The notes beneath the pieces were generated by a model. It did no database searches and was not told the origin of the DNA. It saw nothing but the letters and a program-made list of their open reading frames with translations. The translations under genes were made by a program, and so were the position numbers. Positions 58,601-64,000 of a stretch of 64,000 bases of DNA are shown here, piece after piece (position 1 is the first letter of the stretch; each line of letters starts with the position of its first letter). This stretch comes from Serripes groenlandicus. Its lineage: Eukaryota; Mollusca; Bivalvia; Cardiida; Cardiidae. The DNA lies in the NCBI GenBank assembly GCA_031761405.1, contig JASEVX010000097.1, positions 555,100 to 619,099 of the forward strand, in the 5' to 3' direction.

Positions 58601-59982
58601 GGAAAACAAACAAAGCTGCACTAGCAAGAACTCTGGAGAAAAGAGTTTCGTCAGCGGACACAATCCCTAGACCATCAGCCTGTATCATAGATGCAATGAG
58701 TTTAGTAAACAAAGTAAATGGTGAAAATAGAACATTTGGTGATCTGTCAGAGTGCATCTTTGTTTCTGCACTACAAGCCAGCTCCAACAGCACAAGACTC
58801 GATATTGTTTTTGATGTGTACAGAAACATATCCATCAAGAATGCAGAAAGAATTCAAAGAGGATCTGATGCTGGAATTATTTTCAGTAATATTGTAGCTG
58901 GTCAAAGGATTCAACAGTGGAGACGTCTTCTTGGGTCTTCCGATAGCAAGACAGCTCTCATCAATTTCCTTGTTGACACCTGGAAAACTCCACCGTATCT
59001 AGAAAAACTTGGTGACAAGCAAATGTACGTCACTTGCCAAGAAAAGTGCTACAGAATTACAAGAGAAGGCTCTTGGTTGGTTGATGAGCTGAACACTTCA
59101 CAGGAAGAAGCAGACACTCGTATGCTGCTACATGCTAAACACGCATCTGAAGAGTATCATTCGCTAGTTATAGTGTCTGAAGATACTGATGTACTCATAT
59201 TGAGTCTAGGCTTATATCGAAATATTGGAGGCAACATATACATTAGATGTGGAACAAAGAATAGACTGAGAAATATAGATGTCAGCAAAGTCGGAGACTC
59301 CATAGGTCAAGCTGCATGCGAGGCTTTGATAGGACTACATTCCTTTACAGGCTGTGACTCCGTCAGTGCATTTGGTGGTCGTGGAAAGGTAGCTGCCATG
59401 AAACTGATAACGAAACAAGATGCTCTCCAGTCAGCTATGGCTAAGTTAGGGGAAGACTGGATGGTTTCTCCTGAGCTATTCCTCTCCATACAAGAGTTTA
59501 CTTGTAAAATGTACGCAGCTAGATCATCCCAAACTACAGTTAATGACCTACGGTACCAGCTTTTCAGAGCCAAGAAAGGTGATGTGGAGTCTGGACAATT
59601 GCCACCGTGTGAAGACACGCTGTACTTCCACACTCTACGAGCTAATTACCAAGCGGGTATATGGCGTAAAAGCTTAGAAGCACATCCAGAAATTCCAAAT
59701 CCAGAAGGACGTGGTTGGTGCCTGGAAGATGGACAGTTATCAGTTGATTGGATGAAAGGTCTCCCTGCGCCAGAAGTAGTTATGGAGTTCATGGCCTGCA
59801 AATGTGCGAGACAATGTAGACTTCCTAATTGCCAATGTATGGTAAATGGCATGAAATGTTCGCCCGCTTGTAAAAATCAGTCATGTGATAACATGCACGA
59901 GGAAGAGGAAGACACTGAGGAAGATGAAGGCTCAGATGATGATGACAGCAATGATGAATCTGACATTGAAATAATATACTAA
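55615..59982 (+). pseudogene. Repeat-type giant ORF with FEN/PIN-like block and Cys-rich end, two in-frame stops
   Basis: One frame runs from about 55535 to 59982, broken only by TAA at 55612-55614 and TAA at 57133-57135 (between ATDM and TVNEIL). The N-terminal part has CIFC and AHYHKSCYK (possible zinc site) and LPWAVKSLTGNVELIKVLNR. The second part (from 57139, 947 codons) has EADTRMLLHAKHA, VSEDTDVLILSLGL (about 675) and LHSFTGCDSVSAFGGRGK (about 732), which resemble the acidic core of FEN1/PIN-like nucleases. CKCARQCRLPNCQCMVNGMK (about 886-905) is a CXC-like cluster, followed by an acidic tail. Similar proteins are common repeat-derived ORFs in animals. Function and mobility are unproven. 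No ATG is evident at the N-terminus. Confidence 0.7.
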
Positions 59983-60772
59983 CTCAGATAAAGTGAAACA
60001 TAAGTGCTAAGATATAACAGAATTATAAGAGATTCCATGGAATTCCATTTGTTATTATATGGAAACAAATAACATTTTAGTAGAATGTTGGTTACCATAG
60101 AAACAAGCTATTCTATGGCACTAAGCTGTGCCTCAGAGAGGTCCACCTGGTATTTTTGGGGTCGGGAGACATGTACCTATCCAAAATATATCATAACATT
60201 TTGTCACCCCAGATGGTACCAATTGGCCAAATATCAGACCTTATCTCATGCACTAACAAGCCAGTAGGCGACCTGGGATTCGCCTTGGTGATTTTCGCCG
60301 TTGCATAGAGTTATGGTTCCTGTACACTGAACTTCCTCTCCATGTGCTTTACCATTGTATGAAGTTTTATTAGATTCCATCCAGTAGTTTTTATGCATTC
60401 AGATCACTATTATTATAGTTATTCTACGCACAAGAGAAAGTAAGAAAGGGCAAAAACTCTATATAGGTATAATAGATAGACTACCATTTGGAACCAAAGG
60501 CCTTAATCAAAAATCGTAAAGGATACGTTTTTTCTAAATATCTCGAAGTATCTATAACCAAAGTTTCAGCTCTCCACATTCAAAACTGTAGGAGAAGATG
60601 GAAAAACTATTTGGGTTGTTAAAGGCGTTTTTTTGCTAGCTGCATAGCAACGGGTGGGTCCTTAGCAACGAAACTCAAACGCGCACACCCTGAAATACTA
60701 TGGCACCTGTTCACCAAGTTTCATCGAAATCGCCCTTCGGCTTGGGCTGTGGAGCGTCGATTTTTAAAAAAC

Positions 60773-60773
<1 letters not shown>
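59983..60773. other. 3' non-coding part of the 5.3-kb insertion
   Basis: No gene is visible. 'agttgttaaaggcgtttttt' and 'gcatagcaacgggtgggtcc' precede 'ttcaccaagtttcatcgaaa'. It resembles non-coding ends of dispersed repeats. Confidence 0.4.

Positions 60774-60810
<37 letters not shown>
60774..60810. repeat. (CA)n microsatellite
   Basis: 'acacacac' run of about 35 bp at the 3' side of the insertion. Confidence 0.95.
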
Positions 60811-60817
<7 letters not shown>

Positions 60818-60858
60818 GACGGTACAGCCTGACAACAAGAGATACCTACCGAATCCCA

Positions 60859-61015
60859 ATAGTGCAAAAAACTGAACAAAACGGAAGAGAAGAACAACAT
60901 TATAGCAGAGAAAATAAGAACAAGCCATTTTGCAGACGAAACGACATATTACCAAGGAAAAAAGGGACAAGCTGTAATTTTGAAAAAGGAGCTACACATG
61001 ACCTCAGATAAAGGG
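60859..61015. repeat. Unit-downstream module, copy 5, right part
   Basis: 'caaaacggaagagaagaaca' and 'caagccattttgcagacgaa' continue the module interrupted at 55534. Confidence 0.75.
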
Positions 61016-61029
61016 AACACATTATCTCT

Positions 61030-61220
61030 AGTTTCGGTTTAGATTCACAGAATACCAGAAACCCTAAATTAGAATATTACGTAATAGGTCTTCCCCAATA
61101 TCGATTTATCGAAACGTAATTTCTGAATATTGGAATTGGAAATACTTATGTATACCTGTATTGAAATGATAATACGGTAATAAGCGTAATAGGCTTGGAC
61201 ATTAAACAGTTGAATTAATC
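61030..61220 (+). promoter_or_regulatory. Promoter region of unit F
   Basis: AGTTTCGGTTTAGATTCACA at 61030 keeps the IRF core. 'cttatgtatacctgtattga' replaces the TATA-like TTTAAATATA of the other units. Confidence 0.45.
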
Positions 61221-61342
61221 ATGCAGTTAAAGCCATCAGATATACGATTTTCTCAGGACTCGATAAACAACCATTTCGACCAGCGTTCAAACCATTCTTA
61301 TACAAGTGTTGGTGAAACTCTTGACGATCTTTGTGAAGAAAG
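61221..61342 (+). CDS. ParB/Srx-like CAAX gene, unit F, exon 1
   Basis: MQLKPSDIRFSQDSINNHF, then GETLDDLCEE, with donor GT at 61343. It is intact and closest to unit C (SDIRF, SY). The intron is 2500 bp. Confidence 0.88.
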
Positions 61343-61696
61343 GTGAGTTTTTGTTTTATCCAAATTCATATTGGTGACGTCACGCCAAAACCAACTTTTG
61401 TTTGTATCGGCATCAATAAAAAAATTATGGCCAAATCACATACCGTTATAGTCAATTTTAGGTCATAATTGTTCTCAGAATGTTCCTGTTATGCTTGTAC
61501 GTCACTAGTTGTCGCACAGAGGTGTCGGGATACTTATTTGAATGCGTGCGTAGATGCGCGGGTTGTTCTGAATTGTTCATAATCGCCTGTGCGACTAGAT
61601 GGCAAAAGGGAGGGTACTGATCTGAATGCATAAAAACCAAGGTTGCTTTGGGGTTGTTCATGATCGCACCACCAATGGTCGTGTTTCCCGTGATAT

Positions 61697-61955
61697 GTCC
61701 CATATTATTAATTTAAATGTGTTTCAATAAAATAAAATAAGTTGGATTTATACTCTACGTTTGTTTTGAAATTAACGACAGGCATCTCAATGTTGTCAAC
61801 ATGTTCATGTTATCCGTAAATTAGTATGTCCCATATTACGTTAAATGTGTTTCAATAAAATAAAATAAGTTGGATTTATACTCTATGTTTGTTTTGAAAT
61901 TAACGACGGCAACTCAATGTTGTCAACATGTTCATGTTATCCGTAAATTAATCAG
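61697..61955. repeat. Tandem duplication of ~130 bp in intron F
   Basis: 'tgtttcaataaaataaaata','agttggatttatactcta' and 'tcaatgttgtcaacatgttc' occur twice, at 61697-61828 and 61829-61955. Confidence 0.85.
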
Positions 61956-62039
61956 AAATTATGTATAGTCTTACACTTAAACTTTCTGGTGGTTTGCTAT
62001 ATTTCTTAGGCTCAATCGTTAACGACTGCACCTATCAAC

Positions 62040-62245
62040 CCAAAGTTCGGATACAGACGCGGCCATTCATTATTTCCGACGATAGGCGAGTGCCATTGTG
62101 ACTAGCATCATTCGTCTTTTATCAACGGACTAACAAGTCTACGCCGGAACAACGTATTGTCAAATACTGGTTTAAGAAAGCCAGGAAACATATGCTAAGT
62201 TAACCGTCGTGAATTAACTCAATCAATCAATCAATCTATCTATCT
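62040..62245 (+). mobile_element. SINE 3' part with (AATC)n tail
   Basis: 'gccattgtgactagcatcat', 'actggtttaagaaagccagg' and 'aaccgtcgtgaattaactca' match the body of the 18177 SINE in + orientation, then (AATC)n. The head is missing. Confidence 0.6.
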
Positions 62246-62397
62246 TTCGATTTGTAATATTTATACTATACAGCATTTGTCGCCATATATTTCATATATT
62301 TAGAAAAAAATCCATTTTGAGAAATGAAATTACATTATTTTAGAAGAATTGCATAAATGAATTACCAGAAAAAGAGAAAATGTTTTCATTGTGTCTT

Positions 62398-62401
<4 letters not shown>

Positions 62402-62430
<29 letters not shown>

Positions 62431-62431
62431 A
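62402..62431. repeat. Poly(C) run
   Basis: About 28 C residues inside the CCCTTTCCC end of a MITE remnant; probably slippage of that C-run. Confidence 0.85.
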
Positions 62432-62765
62432 CCTTCCATTCCAATATACATGTAACATATGTTACATGTACAACAACGCTGCAGCAGAGGAAAATGTACA
62501 TATCAAGGCAAACTATGGAATACATGTACTTTTAAAAACATAGGTTCAAATATTGAATTGCTTTAAAAACATTGTGGCAAACGGAAGAAGAATTACTCGT
62601 AAATAGCCATTTCCCGTTTGCCACAATAAATTCAAAAGTCGTCTGCTGCAGTTGCGTCAGAAAGCGTCTGCAAGTGGGAAAGGGTTACTGCCCCAAACCT
62701 TGACGCATTTTGTATCCTCTGCTGCAGACGGCTATGAAAAACATTGTTGCAAACGGAGAAATTGC
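62432..62765. mobile_element. MITE remnants in intron F
   Basis: 'cgctgcagcagaggaaaatg', 'aagtcgtctgctgcagttgc' and 'cctctgctgcagacggctat' mark at least two copies, in the arrangement of the other introns. Confidence 0.55.
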
Positions 62766-62821
62766 TCATAATTATTCCTTTTTCCCCGGTGCATTTAACG
62801 CTATATAATAATGTTGCTTAA

Positions 62822-63026
62822 CTCTTTCAGCGCCAAAGGCAATATTGAGCTTTTTGCAAACAATACAGATTCAGGTGAGGCAGCTCGTAACGAGCTGTCT
62901 CACCTGAAATCTGCATTGTTTGGCTGTAATTTATAAAGATATTCCAAAAATCCTATAACATGAAAAAAGTTTCGTCCGAGTTTGAACATGGAAGAGTCTA
63001 CTTTAAACGATTCGGCGCTGAAAGGG
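62822..63026. mobile_element. TTAA MITE with long central palindrome, 205 bp
   Basis: TTAA at 62818-62821 and 63027-63030 flank CTCTTTCAGCGCC and GGCGCTGAAAGGG (13-bp inverted ends). The centre, 62856-62924, is a hairpin: 'gcaaacaatacagattcagg' and 'tgaggcagctcgt' pair with their complements. It differs in sequence from the CAGCAGACG family. The sister units lack it. Confidence 0.8.
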
Positions 63027-63059
63027 TTAAATTAGTAGAAATCTTCCGTATTTTTGCCT

Positions 63060-63108
63060 AAATGTTTTCAAGCCGTCTGCTGCAGATTTGTTGTATGTGG
63101 GAAAGGGT
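63060..63108. mobile_element. MITE right end
   Basis: 'agccgtctgctgcagatttg' then 'tgtgggaaagggtta', as at 24633-24670. Confidence 0.5.
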
Positions 63109-63535
63109 TATCATTATCCCTCTGTACGCGACTTAAGGTACAGCAATGCACGTCGGTGCCAAATTGCGAATTACATCATCTACAAAATAGTCCGAAAAAA
63201 ACACCTTGTTTTTCTCTTGAAATTCTCGTAGCTTACTGCATTCCTTATTTGAACATAAGTTTACAGGCTAAGTTCATGTTTTTGTTTTAACTTTATATGA
63301 TTTGGTGCAAGTGTTTGAATAAGAGATTTCTGGAAAATTGACCTTTCGATTATACTGAAAGTAGAGATAGGGTGTAGGTCTACAAAACTCGATCGTGTTT
63401 TGTCTGGTTGTTTAAATCGAGTGACATTTTGGATTTCTTAAAAATGACAGATTAATCTTTTCAGTGACATGTATGTATATCAACTGGAAAAATGGATGAA
63501 AAGTGTTATAACTGAAATTATGGAAATATTTTTAA

Positions 63536-63757
63536 CCCTTTCTCTCATATAGACGATTTCTGACGCCTCTGCAGCAGACAGCTTTTTTAAAACATAGTGA
63601 CAAAAGAAGAAATTGCACAAAACGTGCAATTTCTCCTTTTGCCACAATGTTATCCACTTTTAGTCATAGGTTATTCATTCAATTATAGAGATTTTCTATT
63701 TTTTGACAAAATGTGTTCAAAGTCGTCTGCTGCAGAATTGTCGTATGAGGGAAAGGG
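63536..63757. mobile_element. Complete TTAA MITE, 222 bp
   Basis: TTAA at 63532-63535 and 63758-63761. Ends CCCTTTCTCTCATATAGACG and ..GTCGTATGAGGGAAAGGG. Inner 'gaagaaattgcacaaaacgt' folds with 'gtgcaatttctccttttgcc'. It lies 85 bp before the exon 2 acceptor of unit F, and sequence homologous to the other units resumes immediately after it ('agatgaagtgtaatg'). Confidence 0.85.
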
Positions 63758-63842
63758 TTAAAGATGAAGTGTAATGTATTCTACAGGATTACTTTTATGT
63801 TTTACTAATATTCTTTCTCTTATTCTTTTTTTTATATCACAG

Positions 63843-64000
63843 ATGCAGTATTAATGACATACCAAAAATAACAGTCGTAAACGAAGATGGTCACTGGATA
63901 ACCGCGGACAATCGACGTTTATGGGTATTCCGAGAACTTGAAAGACTTGGAAAATGTACAACGATACCAGTCAAAACAGGCCACTATATACCCGATGCAA
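63843..64000 (+). CDS. ParB/Srx-like CAAX gene, unit F, exon 2 (partial)
   Basis: The acceptor is atatcacAG at 63841-63842. CSINDIPKITVV, WITADNRRLWVFRELERLGK and IPVKTGHYIPDA are present and open to the window edge. PK instead of PT and KTGH instead of QKGY set it apart from the other units. Whether repeats and a CAAX box follow cannot be seen. Confidence 0.85.

Larger units (their letters stand above)
55535..60858 (+). mobile_element. 5.3-kb insertion carrying one giant reading frame
   Basis: The limits come from comparison with the same module behind units A to D, where 'ctaactaataggatatttta' continues directly to 'atgcacaaaaccaaac'. Clear terminal inverted repeats were not found. The 3' part (59983-60773) is non-coding with 'caagtttcatcgaaatcgcc', then (CA)n and 'agacaaacagacggtacagc'. 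Only one copy is present in the window and all sister units lack it. Confidence 0.65.

Noticed and set aside
55615..59982. Host gene with an intron around 57133
   Set aside because: No convincing GT-AG pair surrounds the stop, sister units lack the whole locus, and a second stop lies upstream.

Overview
The window reads as eukaryotic, AT-rich, intron-containing DNA crowded with SINEs, MITEs, minisatellites and non-LTR retrotransposon remains. The repeat types (tRNA-derived SINEs with ATTC/AATC tails, a MITE with GAGCCGTCCCGCGAG ends, ~150-bp repeats carrying 'cttgttaac..gaaact..gtcagaa' blocks, a 'TTAGCTCACCTGAGC' element) are the kind I associate with marine bivalve molluscs. That assignment is inference; no species is claimed.

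The backbone is a tandem array of one two-exon gene family, all on the + strand. Exon 1 (about 40 codons, block IRFSQDSI) is joined by a phase-2 intron to exon 2, which opens with DIPTITVV..DG.WITADNRRLWVFR. Together these look like a ParB/sulfiredoxin-like fold. Exon 2 continues into a low-complexity, repeat-bearing tail that ends in a CAAX prenylation box (CTIL or CVIL). There are seven units: A (2868-6304, divergent), B (7833-10399), C (15823-21028), D (23613-30165), E (45849-48737), an internally deleted relic (53622-53743) and F (61221 to the window end, cut off). Predicted proteins are 306, 221, 436, about 1221 (truncated) and 344 residues for A to E. The length differences come mainly from tail repeats. 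Unit D carries about 24 copies of a 41-residue repeat, then a nonsense codon and a retrotransposon insertion that removed its CAAX box.

Upstream of the start codons lies a conserved promoter-like block with an IRF-core match (TTTCGGTT, reverse of AACCGAAA) in units A, B, C, D, F and the relic; unit E carries a substitution. B to F also share AT-rich TATA-like sequence. The introns and the 3' regions were duplicated with the gene. Those 3' regions hold a poly(A) signal, a GA microsatellite and two tRNA-derived repeat modules. Different units have amplified different short segments into minisatellites: 34 bp in A's intron, 65 bp behind B, 56 bp in C's intron, 123 bp in D's exon, 53 bp behind E, 25 bp behind the relic.

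Mobile DNA fills the rest. A decayed CR1-like non-LTR element on the minus strand (30268 to about 36365) has ORF1, endonuclease and reverse transcriptase remains plus tandem 5' monomers. Mixed-orientation fragments of other LINEs lie at 37235-40380. A PIF/Harbinger transposase relic lies near 50430-52100. A 5.3-kb insertion (about 55535-60858) carries one very long intronless reading frame with two in-frame stops, resembling repeat-associated animal proteins with a FEN/PIN-like nuclease block and a cysteine-rich C-terminus. A 1.1-1.2 kb sequence occurs in inverted orientation on either side of units A and B (894-2137 and 13449-14568). The array looks like a fast-evolving gene cluster. A role as inducible, membrane-anchored effectors is hypothesis only.
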